Shown: one piece after another, positions 9,060 to 17,857 of the stretch
How the letters are laid out: every line of letters starts with the position of its first letter
How positions within the stretch are numbered: the stretch's first letter is position 1
NCBI RefSeq assembly: GCF_002093975.1
Contig: NZ_KZ084337.1
Coordinates: 30,269-94,268, forward strand
From: Thermoactinospora rubra
Lineage (GTDB): Bacteria > Actinomycetota > Actinomycetes > Streptosporangiales > Streptosporangiaceae
Direction: 5' to 3'
DNA length: 64,000 bases
The notes under the pieces: model-generated
What the model saw: the letters and a program-made list of their open reading frames with translations, nothing else
Told to the model about the DNA's origin: nothing
Database searches by the model: none
Program-made: the position numbers and the translations under genes

Positions 9060-9457
9060 AGGTCCAGCGCCTTCTCCTCCAGCCCGTGGGCGATGACCCG
9101 AGTCCGGAACTCGCTCAGCACACTGGCGTCGAAACCGGGATCGTCCAACGCCAGCCCGAGCGCGTATTTCCAGCTCAAGTCCGTCCGCACGGTGTCGGCG
9201 GCCTGCCGGTCGGTGAGGTTGTCCACCCGCTGCAACACCGTGATCAACGCCAGTCGGCCCGGTGACCAGCCCGGCTTGCCCTCGATCCCACACGCTGCGG
9301 CGAACTCCTCATCGGCGAACAACTCGCCCAGCTCATCCCGCACCCGGACAGGCAGCGGCGGCTGCCGCTTGACGCGATACATCGACCGGATCGCTGCCGC
9401 GATCACCGGGTCCGGTTCCGGCCAGGACCGGGGTCGCATCGACATCGACCACTCCAT
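9060..9457 (-). pseudogene. IS1182-like transposase, 3' truncated
   Basis: The N-terminal ~130 residues of an IS1182/DUF772-type transposase. Recognisable parts are PVRVRDELGELFADEEFA, GWSPGRLALITVLQRVDNL and a DPGFDASVLSEFRTRVI segment. The frame runs straight into the right end of IS copy 1 at 9059, so the catalytic part is gone. No continuation is visible on the far side of the IS, so a deletion accompanied or followed the insertion. Confidence 0.75.
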
Positions 9458-9893
9458 CCGCGACCGGGAGGAGGGGAACCCGGCCGCGCACTGCATGATC
9501 CCGGACGTCAAAGACTCAGGTCACGAACCTACAGTCGCGTGTCGCGAGTTAACCAGCAGGATCAGCGCCTAGCAGCTTCGAGGCGTACGAAACGGCCGCC
9601 ATGGGGACGTGAGGATGGCACGATAGGAAATCACGTGGAGTCCTTGGTTGAGCACGGATGGTCACATACCCGCTCCTGTCGAGGACTCCGCTCCCATGTC
9701 AGGCGATTGACGACACCTCCACATCCATGATCATCCGGCGCTAAAAGCCCCCGCTTTGCCTGCTGAGAAAACCTCACTGGCCACATTGGCCTCCATGGGC
9801 TCGGAAGTAGCTCCACTCACAGTGCCTCCTCGGGTACCGAGGGTCACGCCGTTACGTACAAACTACGTACTGTTATACAGTCCCCATTGAGAT
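9458..9893. other. non-coding stretch between IS remnant and XRE gene
   Basis: I see no gene here on either strand. It begins with the probable end of the IS1182-like element and closes with the promoter-like repeat cluster at 9852-9881. Confidence 0.5.
9852..9881 (+). promoter_or_regulatory. promoter/operator-like cluster
   Basis: TACGTAC occurs at 9853-9859 and again at 9864-9870, one helical turn (11 bp) apart. It is followed by the palindrome ACTGT-TAT-ACAGT (9869-9881). A plus-strand TTACGT (9852) and TATACA (9874) with a 16-bp spacer overlap these repeats. It lies just past the stop of the XRE gene and would drive antisense transcription, so it may be the orphan operator of a lost gene. 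Confidence 0.45.
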
Positions 9894-10259
9894 TCAAGGC
9901 TCCTTGCTTTCGTTTTCCGCCTTGAGGGCGCGCGCATGGTCAATAAGTCCTTGAATCTGCTGTGGCGTTAAATAGCTTGCCGCAGCGACCAGTTGGCCAA
10001 TCTCAGCAGATGCTGGAAAAGGTGCGGCTCGGCTTGGCGCGGACTCAATCGAGATGCCTGCGATGGCAAGCAAATCGGTAAGGCTCATCTGCAGGACTGG
10101 TGCGATGTCTTCAAGGATTTCGGCTCGGGGCTCAATCCTCCCGCTGAGGAGCTGATTGATTGTCGATTCGGCCCGCGCGGAAGCTCGACTCATGGCCCTA
10201 GGTGACAAGTTGCGATTGTTCATAAGGCCGCGCAAGATTTCGGCGAACTCTCGGCCCAT
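9894..10259 (-). CDS. small XRE-family transcriptional regulator
   Basis: A 121-residue protein with an N-terminal Cro/C1-type helix-turn-helix, LSPRAMSRASARAESTINQLLSGR (about 18-41), and a C-terminal helical tail ending in a lysine/glutamate-rich stretch. Such single-domain regulators usually repress their own locus. It stands alone between IS fragments and its GC content is lower than the neighbours, so it probably came with a mobile element. The repeat cluster just downstream (9852-9881) is a candidate binding site. No target gene can be named. Confidence 0.72.
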   Translation of the reverse strand: MGREFAEILRGLMNNRNLSPRAMSRASARAESTINQLLSGRIEPRAEILEDIAPVLQMSLTDLLAIAGISIESAPSRAAPFPASAEIGQLVAAASYLTPQQIQGLIDHARALKAENESKEP

Positions 10260-10526
10260 ACCCGGAGCTTACCGGTCTCCTGAGCAATGGTGTACCCATA
10301 CCTCGTCTACGTCGACGATCGTCTGGTCGCGTCCTTGGCCTCGCTGACTCACGGGGTGGCCGTCCCTTCTGATCAGTTTCGGCTGATGGAGGTTTCCGCC
10401 TGGTTGTCCCGTGCGCTGCGGATGGTGGCACGGCAATCTGCCCGGGACGCTCGGGCGGGCGGTTCCACAGGCCGCGATGAGATCGGGGCTCCTCCATCCT
10501 GGATCGGGGGGACGCGTTGGCAATGG

Positions 10527-10904
10527 TCAGGTGGGTGCCGGCAGGGCGCAGAGCCGCTGCCGGCAGGTCAGGAACGCGTGCTTCCACGGCCAGGTGGCAC
10601 TGATCTTCACGATCCGCCGGCGGGCGTGACAGACCAGGCGGGCGGGCAGGTGCCATAGGCAGTAGCGCAGGGTCTGTGGTTCGGCGCGGGCGAGTTCGGG
10701 GTCGTCGTGCAGGCCGAGCAGGCGGGTCCAGGCGTCGAGATCGGCGGCGAGGTTGGCCGCCAGTACCCACCCGACGTTGACGTTCCAGCTCTTGGAGGGC
10801 AGGTTGCGCAGACCCGTGGCCTTGTTGCAGTGGATGCGGTCTTCGACTTCGGCGTGGTCGCGGTGGACGGCGTCGATGAACTGCACGTGATGGCTGCCGG
10901 GGAT
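10527..10904 (-). pseudogene. IS1380-family transposase C-terminal fragment
   Basis: The frame shows the end of an IS1380 transposase: HRDHAEVEDRIHCNKATGL, an NVGWVLAANLAADLDAWTRL segment, and the LRYCLWHLPARLVCHARRR stretch. The normal protein is about 450 residues, and only the last ~120 remain. It is cut exactly at the left end of IS copy 2 (10905). No N-terminal half is recognisable beyond 12141. Confidence 0.75.
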
Positions 10905-12141
10905 TGCGCCTGCCGATAATTACATCCACCCAGGTCATGGCGATGCAGGCCTTCGCGTGGCGTGCGCGGGCTCCGACCATCAGGAGAAGAACGTGCGGCA
11001 TGATGATCAGTCGTGCTCCTTCGCCTGGCCTACTTGACCGGCATGAACGCCATCGCCGCGTTGCGTTGCTCCCCATGGGCGATCGGGACAAGGATGTCGA
11101 GATTCTTGCCTTGCGCCACCAGATCACCGTCCTGCGACGACAGCTCGGCGACGACCCCCGGGTGAGATTCGCGATCGAGGACCGGGCCTTTCTCGCCGCG
11201 CTCCTGACCTTGCTGCCCCACGATCTCCTGCGCCGGCTGCGGCTCCTCGTCCGACCAGACACCATCCTGCGCTGGCACCGCGATCTCATGAGACAGCGTC
11301 ATGCCCGTACCTGCTGGCCGAAGCGGCCCGGGCGCCCGCCCACGGTCCGCTCCATCCGCGCACTCATTCTGCGCCTGGTCCGAGAGAACCCCGGCTGGGG
11401 CCACCGGCGGGTCCACGGTGAGCTCACCACGCTCGGTATCAAGGTCGCACCGTCCACCGTGTGGGAGATCCTCAAGCAGGAAGGTCTTGATCCAGCGCCC
11501 GAGCGGGCATCCACTACCTGGGCCGACTTTCTGCGCTGCCCAGCCGACGCCATACTGGCCTGCGATTTCTTCGAGACCGTTACCCTGAACGGGCAACGCC
11601 AGTACATCTTGGCCGCCATCGAGCACGCCACAAGGCGCGTCCGCGTGCTGGGCACCACCGCTCACCCGAGCGCCGACTGGGTCATGCAGGTGATGAAGAA
11701 CCTGGTGATGGACCTGGACGATGTGGGATGCCGAGCGCGTTTCCTGCTCCGGGACAGGGACGGGAAGTTCCCGCCCTCATGGACGAGATCCTCACCGAGG
11801 CTGGCATCAAGACAATGCTCACAGGGATCCGGATGCCGCGGATGAACGCGATCATGGAACGGTGGGTGCAGTCCTGCCGCCAGGAACTCCTCGACCGCTG
11901 CCTCGTATGGAACGAACGCCACCTTCGGTACGCCCTGCGCGAGCAGGAACGCTTCTACAACCAGCACCGAGCCCACCAGGCCCTGAACCAAGCAGCCCCG
12001 CTGCGTCCCGCTCCGGGCCCGATCATCGATCCCGCGCGAATCATCGACCTGAACATACGCCGACGAGGCCGGCTCGGCGGCGTCCTTCACGGATACTCAC
12101 ATGCCGCTTGAGCTGCATGGATGGAATTATCGGTAGGCGCA
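10905..12141 (+). mobile_element. insertion sequence copy 2 (rve-type, 1.24 kb)
   Basis: The same IS as at 7800-9059. The left end starts TGCGCCTGCCGATAATTACA and the right end is the near-inverse of TGCGCCTACCGATAATTCCA. No clear target-site duplication is seen (GAT versus GTG). It sits in an IS1380 fragment. The only gene is frameshifted. Confidence 0.75.
11013..12111 (+). pseudogene. rve transposase, two frameshifts
   Basis: The counterpart of the intact transposase at 7911-9029, very similar over its length. Compared with that copy it lacks one base near 11067 (after the LRLAYLTGMNAIAALR portion) and one near 11772, where AAGTTCCCG runs into CCCTCATGG. All three acidic catalytic positions are still encoded but in two different frames. 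It is non-functional unless frameshifting rescues it. Confidence 0.85.
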
Positions 12142-12310
12142 GTGTCGCTCGGGTCTGGCCTGACGATCCGGCCCTGGATGATCGATGGCCGACACCGCGC
12201 ATGGCGGGGCACGTGCCAAAGAGCATGTGACGAGCGCCAACTCGGCCGTCTTCGCCTCACAGAGGGCGGTCGGGAACCGAGAAATCGCAGGTCAGACAGG
12301 GTGTCAAGTG

Positions 12311-12383
12311 GTAGGGCGCCCGGGGCTCGAACCCGGAACCTACGGATTAAAAGTCCGCAGCTCTGCCAATTGAGCTAACGCCC
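12311..12383 (-). tRNA. tRNA-Lys (TTT)
   Basis: A cloverleaf on the minus strand. The D-arm reads TAGCTCAATTGG. The anticodon stem-loop is GCGGA-CTTTTAA-TCCGT with anticodon TTT. The T-arm is CCGGG-TTCGAGC-CCCGG. The acceptor pairs GGGGCGT with GCGCCCT, with two wobbles, followed by discriminator A and CC. Confidence 0.95.
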
Positions 12384-12465
12384 CTCGCAACAAGCAGGGT
12401 ACAGAGGCTACCGCCTGCAGCGCGACGCCACGATAGCGCGAGCGCACGCGGTAGCCCTACCACAT

Positions 12466-13620
12466 CTACCGATAAGCCGCCAACCCGGTGAGCGCCTCCC
12501 CGAGGACGAGCGTGTGGATCTCCTGCGTCCCCTCGTACGTCAGCACGCTCTCCAGGTTGTTCATGTGCCGGATCACAGGGTACTCCAGCGTGATCCCGTT
12601 GCCGCCGAGGATGGAGCGGGCCTGGCGCGCGATGTCCAGAGCCGCGCGGACGTTGGCCAGCTTGCCGAAGCTGATCTGCCGCGGCTCCAGGGTGCCCGCG
12701 TCCTTCAGGGCGCCCAGGTGGAAGGCGGTCAGCGAGGCCTGGGCCAGGCCGACGTACATCCAGGCCAGCTTCTCCTGGGTGAGCTGGAAGGCGCCGATGG
12801 GCTTGTCGAACTGGACGCGCGTCTTGGAGTACTCGATCGCCGCCTCCAGGCAGGCGCGCGCGGCGCCCACGACGCCCCACAGGATGCCGAAACGCGCCTC
12901 CGACAGGCACGACAGCGGGCCGCGCAGGCCGGTCACCCCGGGGAGTACGGCGGAGCCGGGGAGCCGGACGTCGTCGAAGTAGAGCGAGGAGGTCACCGAA
13001 GCCCGCAGCGACAGCTTCTTGTGGATCTCGGGAGCGGAGAAGCCGGGTGTGTCGGTGGGCACGACGAAGCCGCGGATTCCCTCGTCGGTCTGCGCCCACA
13101 CGACGGCGACGTCGGCGATCGAGCCGTTGGTGATCCACATCTTGGAGCCGTTGAGGATCCAGTCGGAGCCGTCGCGCTTGGCGTAGGTGCGCATGCTGCC
13201 CGGGTCGGACCCGTGGTCGGGCTCGGTCAGGCCGAAGCAGCCGATGGCCTCCCCGGTGGCCATGCGCGGGAGCCATTCCTCCTTCTGCTCGTCCGAGCCG
13301 TACTTCCAGATCGGGAACATGGCCAGGGAACCCTGAACCGACACGAACGAGCGCAGCCCGGAGTCGCCGGCCTCGAGCTCGCGGCAGGCCACGCCGTACG
13401 AGATCGCGTCGGTCCCGGCGCAGCCGTACCCGGTCAGGTGCATGCCGAGCAGCCCGAGGGAGCCGAGCTCGGGGGCCAGCTCACGGGCGGGGAAGGTGGC
13501 CTCCTCGAACCAGTCGGCGACGTACGGCAGGACGCGGTCGGCGACGAAGGAGCGGACCGTGTCGCGGATCAGCCGCTGGTCGCCGTCGAGCCGGTCGTCT
13601 ATGCGGAGCAAGTCATCCAT
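12466..13620 (-). CDS. acyl-CoA dehydrogenase, glutaryl-CoA dehydrogenase-like
   Basis: A 384-residue FAD enzyme of acyl-CoA beta-oxidation type. The N-terminal helical domain is followed by CFGLTEPDHGSDPGSM and WITNGSIADVAVVWAQ, then the C-terminal helices with FDKPIGAFQLTQEKLAWM. The catalytic Glu lies in LTYEGTQEIHTL, the arrangement seen in glutaryl-CoA dehydrogenases, which also decarboxylate their product. The ATG at 13618 has AGGAGAGG upstream. It is a lone gene between tRNA-Lys and the divergent PspC gene. Glutaryl-CoA specificity is a family-level inference. Confidence 0.88.
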   Translation of the reverse strand: MDDLLRIDDRLDGDQRLIRDTVRSFVADRVLPYVADWFEEATFPARELAPELGSLGLLGMHLTGYGCAGTDAISYGVACRELEAGDSGLRSFVSVQGSLAMFPIWKYGSDEQKEEWLPRMATGEAIGCFGLTEPDHGSDPGSMRTYAKRDGSDWILNGSKMWITNGSIADVAVVWAQTDEGIRGFVVPTDTPGFSAPEIHKKLSLRASVTSSLYFDDVRLPGSAVLPGVTGLRGPLSCLSEARFGILWGVVGAARACLEAAIEYSKTRVQFDKPIGAFQLTQEKLAWMYVGLAQASLTAFHLGALKDAGTLEPRQISFGKLANVRAALDIARQARSILGGNGITLEYPVIRHMNNLESVLTYEGTQEIHTLVLGEALTGLAAYR

Positions 13621-13711
13621 GGACGGTCCTCTCCTCACGTAGGGGGCTACCAGGGTTCTACCAGGGGGAATCCCGATGTGCGAACGCAGGCCCTGGGGGC
13701 AGTCTGGAGAC

Positions 13712-14092
13712 ATGAACGAGACCAAGCAGCTTCGCAGGACCCACCAGGGCCGGATGATCGCCGGCGTGTGCTCCGGCGTGAGCGCCTACACCGGCATCGA
13801 CGCCAACGTCCTCCGGATCGCCCTCGCGATCCTCAGCTTCTTCGGCGGCACCGGCATCGCGGTCTACGCGGTCGCCTGGCTGCTGCTGCCGGAGGAGGGC
13901 AGGGAGACCTCGATCGTGCAGGACCTGCTGGCCAAGCAGCAGGGCAAGGCGCAGTCGCCGTGGACGGGGACCACCGACTACCCGTCCGGCACGACGACCT
14001 ACCCCTCCGACCCCACGAGCCACCCTTCCGAGCCTACGACGTACCCCTCCACGCCGACCGAGTACCCCGGCGACCGCAAGCCGCAGCAGTGA
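13712..14092 (+). CDS. PspC domain membrane protein
   Basis: A 126-residue protein. Its N-terminal PspC domain, about 60 residues, contains RMIAGVCSGVSAYTGID and a transmembrane segment ending YAVAWLLLPEE. PspC proteins act in envelope-stress signalling. The C-terminal ~45 residues are low-complexity, with spaced YPS triplets (DYPSGTTTYPSDPTS and similar), probably a disordered cell-wall or cytoplasmic tail. It is divergent from the dehydrogenase. Its TGA abuts the stop of the convergent MFS gene within the hexamer TGATCA. Confidence 0.85.
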   Translation: MNETKQLRRTHQGRMIAGVCSGVSAYTGIDANVLRIALAILSFFGGTGIAVYAVAWLLLPEEGRETSIVQDLLAKQQGKAQSPWTGTTDYPSGTTTYPSDPTSHPSEPTTYPSTPTEYPGDRKPQQ

Positions 14093-15550
14093 TCACGCCG
14101 TGGCTTGGGCGCGCACGCGGGTGAGGAGGTCTCCGCGAGACTCGGCCCAGACCATGGCGAGCACCGCCGCGACCGTCAGCCCGCTGACGCCGGCGAGCGC
14201 GACGACGGGTTCCGGGCCGAGCTTCTCGGTGGCCAGGCCGCCGACGAGGATGCCGATGCCCTGCGCCGCCATCAGACCGGACTGCACCAGGCCGAAGGCC
14301 TGGCCGCGGCGTTCGGCGGGGACGCACTGGACGAAGGCGGCGTTCGCCGCGAGCTGGTAGGCGCCTCCGATGCCGGAGGCCACCCACAGCACCAGGACGA
14401 CCGCCAGCGGCGGCCGCATCGCGCACCCGATGAGCGGCGCGCAGCTGAGCATCGCCAGCCATCCCATCGCCCGCAGCCGCCCCGACGGGGAGACGAACCT
14501 GCTGAACAGGAACGCCCCCAGCACCGTTCCCGTCGGCATCGCGGCCATGAGCAGCCCGGCGATCACGGGGACCGGGAGGGCGCCGCCGTCGAGGAAGATC
14601 GCGCCCCAGTCGATCCCTCCGGTGTCGAACGGCGTGGCGCCGCTGGTCAGAGCCGTCCCGTCGATGTCCACGGGCTCCGTCCCGCCGCCTTCCGCAGATC
14701 CTGCGCTCCCGCTGTCTTTCGAGGGCACGTGCCCGCGCTCCCACGTCGCCTCGATGCCCGGCGGCGTGTTCGCTCCGCCGTACAGGGCGATGGCGTACGG
14801 CACGGCGATGCCTTCAGGAAGAACGTAGAAGCCGCATAGCCACGCGAACAGCACGAGCGTGCGCAGCTTCCTGTCCCCGAACACGAGGGTCGCGCCCGCC
14901 TTCGTCATCGTCCACATGGATGCCCGCCGCCCGCTCTTGGCCGCGGTACGGCGCCGCCGTACCCCTGAGGCCAGGATCAACGCGGAGAACAGGAACGAGG
15001 CGGCGTCGATGGCGAGCGCCCGGTAGGGGCCCAGGATCGCGATCATCGCGCCGCCGGCCGCGAAGCCGAGCATCTGCATGGCCTGGTTCGTCATGTTCTG
15101 GAGGGCTGAGCCGGCGACGTACCGGTCGCCTTCGAGCACCTCGGGCAGCAGGGCGGCGCGCGCGGCGGAGAAGGGGGCGCTGAGCAGGACGACGAAGAAG
15201 ACGAGCAGGCATACGGCGGGCAGGGGCATGCCAGGGACGGCCATCAGGGCGACCAGGACACCGCGCAGGATGTCGCAGGAAATCATGACCCTGCGCCGCG
15301 GGAACCGGTCGGCCAGACCGGCCAGGAACGGCCCGCCGACGATCTGCGGCAGGTAGGTCAGCGCGTAGACGGCGGCCGTGGCCAGGGGCGACCTGGTGCG
15401 TTCATAGACGAGGACGGCGAGCGCGACCTGGGCGAGCTGGTCGCCCAGCAGGGAGAGCGCCTGGCCGTACCAGAGCGCGCGGAACTCCCTGATGGCGATG
15501 ACCTCGCCGTACGTGGCCTTCTTCTCGGGAGCACGCCTGTGCTTCCCCAT
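14093..15550 (-). CDS. MFS transporter (drug-efflux type) with large loop insertion
   Basis: A 485-residue major facilitator with about 12 membrane segments. The cytoplasmic motif GLADRFPRRRVM (78-89) follows the second helix, as in proton-coupled exporters, and the EntS/macrolide-efflux subgroup fits best. An unusual hydrophilic, Gly/Ser/Asp-rich stretch of about 65 residues (258-323) lies after the PYAIALYGG segment, where relatives have a short loop. It has a single-gene arrangement and its start abuts no neighbour. Its substrate is unknown. Confidence 0.85.
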   Translation of the reverse strand: MGKHRRAPEKKATYGEVIAIREFRALWYGQALSLLGDQLAQVALAVLVYERTRSPLATAAVYALTYLPQIVGGPFLAGLADRFPRRRVMISCDILRGVLVALMAVPGMPLPAVCLLVFFVVLLSAPFSAARAALLPEVLEGDRYVAGSALQNMTNQAMQMLGFAAGGAMIAILGPYRALAIDAASFLFSALILASGVRRRRTAAKSGRRASMWTMTKAGATLVFGDRKLRTLVLFAWLCGFYVLPEGIAVPYAIALYGGANTPPGIEATWERGHVPSKDSGSAGSAEGGGTEPVDIDGTALTSGATPFDTGGIDWGAIFLDGGALPVPVIAGLLMAAMPTGTVLGAFLFSRFVSPSGRLRAMGWLAMLSCAPLIGCAMRPPLAVVLVLWVASGIGGAYQLAANAAFVQCVPAERRGQAFGLVQSGLMAAQGIGILVGGLATEKLGPEPVVALAGVSGLTVAAVLAMVWAESRGDLLTRVRAQATA

Positions 15551-15763
15551 AGTCCCCGCCCGCCGTGTGACAGCTCAGAGTGCTCAGTATGTCACCCAAG
15601 GTGCCTGATCGAGAGAGCCTGTCGCAACCGAAAGCAGCCAGTCGCTTGCAAAAGGTAATCACAGATGCCGAAATGTCGGGTTGAACCGGGCATTCAGCTC
15701 AAAGCTGGGCGGCTGGTTAAGGCCGGGCATTCGGGTTAAGGCTGGCGAAGACCGGCCCCGGGG

Positions 15764-16114
15764 TCACCAGCCGAGCTCGTGCAGCCGCTCGTCGTCGATC
15801 CCGAAATGGTGCGCGATCTCGTGTACCACGGTGATCTGCACCTCCTCCACCACGTCCTCCTCGGTATCGCAGATCTGGCATATGGGATTGCGGTAGATCT
15901 CGATCCGGTCGGGCAGAACTCCTGAGTACCAGTCGCCGCGCTCGGTGAGGGGGACACCGGTGTACAGGCCGAGCAAGTCCGGTTCGGGAGGATCGTCCAC
16001 GACCACGACCACGACATTGCTCATCACACGGGTCAGCTCCGGAGGGATGGTGTCCAAAGCCTCGGCCACCAGCTCTTCGAACTTCTCCCGCGAGACCTCG
16101 ATCACGCTCGCCAT
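15764..16114 (-). CDS. minimal zincin-like metallopeptidase
   Basis: A 116-residue protein of the zinicin-like metallopeptidase family (DUF1025). The active site is HEIAHHFGIDDERL near the C-terminus, where the two His of HExxH plus the Asp of GIDD would hold zinc. A YRNPICQIC segment lies before it. This family is among the smallest known metallopeptidase folds and substrates are unknown. Its ATG is only 3 bp from another ATG on the opposite strand, so the promoters of both directions must lie inside coding sequence or further away. Confidence 0.82.
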   Translation of the reverse strand: MASVIEVSREKFEELVAEALDTIPPELTRVMSNVVVVVVDDPPEPDLLGLYTGVPLTERGDWYSGVLPDRIEIYRNPICQICDTEEDVVEEVQITVVHEIAHHFGIDDERLHELGW

Positions 16115-16117
16115 CCT

Positions 16118-16177
16118 ATGAAGTCCCCCGACGTCGTGAAGTCCCCGGAGATCGCGAAGTTCCTCGAGACCGCATGA
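16118..16177 (+). other. possible 19-codon leader peptide with repeats
   Basis: ATG 16118 to TGA 16175-16177 encodes MKSPDVVKSPEIAKFLETA. Its TGA overlaps the metallophosphoesterase start as ATGA. The underlying DNA is a set of roughly 18-bp quasi-repeats (GAAGTCCCC...), and the fourth unit is the start of the downstream gene. It could be a translationally coupled leader or just the trace of a local duplication. There is no clear ribosome site. Confidence 0.3.
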
Positions 16178-17721
16178 AGCTCCTCAAGATCGCAGCGCTG
16201 CTCCTCGTCGCCGGCGCGGGCGCCTGGCTGGGCGTGTTCCTCAGCGGGACCGTGCGCGCCCCCGTCGGTCCCGTCGACACCGGGCTGACGCTGCGACCGG
16301 CCTGGCACGGCCAGACGGTCGTGGACGCCAGTCCGCTGGGCACGCTCACGTTCCGGACGCACGACGCCCCGCTCCAGCTGCGCGTCACGCTGGAGAACAT
16401 CGACCAGGAGCAGGCCAAGGCCCTCATCGAGGACCCGCGCCTGACCGACCGGCTGCCGGAGATCATCGAACGCGACCTGCGCGACGCCGTCCGCGCCGTG
16501 ATCGTCCGCACGGCGCTGTGCGCGGGCGCCGGGGCGCTGATCGCCGTCCTGCTGGTGTTCCGCCGGCCGATGCTGTCGTTCGTCGGTCTCGGGGCGACCG
16601 CGGTGGTGCTGGCCGGAACGGGCGTCGCGGCGTCCGCGACCTTCCGGCCGCAGGCGCTGGTCGAACCGCGCTACAGCGGCCTCATCGCCGCCGCGCCGTC
16701 GCTGATCGGCAGCGCGGAGTCGATCGTGGCGCGCTTCGAGTCGTACCGGCTGCAGCTCACCAAGCTGGTGACGAACGTGTCCAAGCTGTACGACACCGTC
16801 TCGGGCCTGCCCGTCTACGACCCCGACCCCAACTCCATCCGGGTCCTCCACGTTTCCGACATCCACCTCAACCCGATCGCGTGGAACGTCATCCGCTCGC
16901 TCAAGGACCAGTTCAAGGTGGACCTCATCGTGGACACGGGCGACATCTCCGACCACGGCACCAAGGCCGAGAACGCATTCGTCGGCGAGATCGGCAAGCT
17001 CGGCGTGCCGTACGTCTTCGTCAGGGGCAACCACGACTCGCGGACCACGGAGCGCGCGGTGGCGCGGCAGAAGAACGCGGTCGTGCTGGACGACGCCATG
17101 AAGACCGTCGCCGGCCTGCGCATCTACGGGCTCGGCGACCCGCGGTTCACCCCGGACAAGACCGTGGCCGAGGACAACGACCCGGCGCGCCTGGAGCAGT
17201 TCGGCCGGGAGCATGCCGTACGGCTCCCGCAGGCCCCCGACATCGTGGCGGTGCACGATCCGACCGTCGGCAGGGGATTGTCCGGGAAGACCCCGATCGT
17301 GCTCGCCGGACACGGCCACCGGCGGTACACCTCGATCCTGCCGTCCGGCACTCGCGTGTTCGTCCAGGGCTCGACCGGCGGGGCGGGCCTGCGGGCGTTG
17401 GAGCACGAGCAGCCCACGCCCGTGGAGGCGTCCGTCCTGTACTTCGACAAGGAGACGCACCGCCTGCAGGCCTGGGACGACGTCACCCTCGGCGGCCTGG
17501 GGGAGCAGTCGGTCAACATCCGGCGTCACGTGGAGGTGGAGCCTGGCCGTATGATTTCTCCGGAGCCTACGAGCGCCCCGTCGCCAACGGGATCGGTCAC
17601 CGGCGCCGCGACGCCTCCACTTTGGCAAGAGGGGCAAACGTCCCCTATGCTTCAGTGGTCTCCGACGGAAGGCGTCGGGAACAGGATGCGAATCCTGAGC
17701 CCCCATCGTCTAGCGGCCTAG
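16174..17721 (+). CDS. membrane-anchored metallophosphoesterase
   Basis: A 515-residue calcineurin-like phosphoesterase. There is an N-terminal membrane helix (about 5-24), two more at 110-130 and 133-155, then the catalytic domain facing outward. The metal ligands are Asp229/His231 in VSDIHLNP, Asp257 in DTGDISDHG, GNHD (285-288) and GHGH further on. After the domain a Pro/Ser/Thr-rich tail runs to the stop. That stop (17719-17721) lies inside tRNA-Glu, so the gene overlaps the tRNA by 23 bp. The extended C-terminal tail may be a spurious read-through of an older stop. Confidence 0.85.
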   Translation: MKLLKIAALLLVAGAGAWLGVFLSGTVRAPVGPVDTGLTLRPAWHGQTVVDASPLGTLTFRTHDAPLQLRVTLENIDQEQAKALIEDPRLTDRLPEIIERDLRDAVRAVIVRTALCAGAGALIAVLLVFRRPMLSFVGLGATAVVLAGTGVAASATFRPQALVEPRYSGLIAAAPSLIGSAESIVARFESYRLQLTKLVTNVSKLYDTVSGLPVYDPDPNSIRVLHVSDIHLNPIAWNVIRSLKDQFKVDLIVDTGDISDHGTKAENAFVGEIGKLGVPYVFVRGNHDSRTTERAVARQKNAVVLDDAMKTVAGLRIYGLGDPRFTPDKTVAEDNDPARLEQFGREHAVRLPQAPDIVAVHDPTVGRGLSGKTPIVLAGHGHRRYTSILPSGTRVFVQGSTGGAGLRALEHEQPTPVEASVLYFDKETHRLQAWDDVTLGGLGEQSVNIRRHVEVEPGRMISPEPTSAPSPTGSVTGAATPPLWQEGQTSPMLQWSPTEGVGNRMRILSPHRLAA

Positions 17722-17771
17722 GACACCGCCCTTTCAAGGCGGCGGCACGGGTTCGAATCCCGTTGGGGGCA
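17699..17771 (+). tRNA. tRNA-Glu (TTC)
   Basis: The acceptor is GCCCCCA/TGGGGGC with discriminator A. The anticodon arm is CCGCC-CTTTCAA-GGCGG, anticodon TTC. The T-arm is ACGGG-TTCGAAT-CCCGT. The first 23 bases overlap the end of the phosphoesterase reading frame. It heads a Glu-Asp-Phe cluster. Confidence 0.97.
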
Positions 17772-17857
17772 CCGGTTTACCGGGGAAAACGGATGGTCGA
17801 AGACCTCCGGAGAGCTGGTAAGCTAAGCGAGGCCGGTGAGGCCAAGCGAACAAGCAA

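Noticed and set aside
10287..10658. 123-codon plus-strand frame next to the XRE gene
   Set aside because: No ribosome site or recognisable domain. Half of it is the complement of the IS1380 fragment.
12142..12310. Continuation of the IS1380 transposase beyond IS copy 2
   Set aside because: No IS1380 similarity could be read on the minus strand, so the older element was probably deleted rather than simply interrupted.
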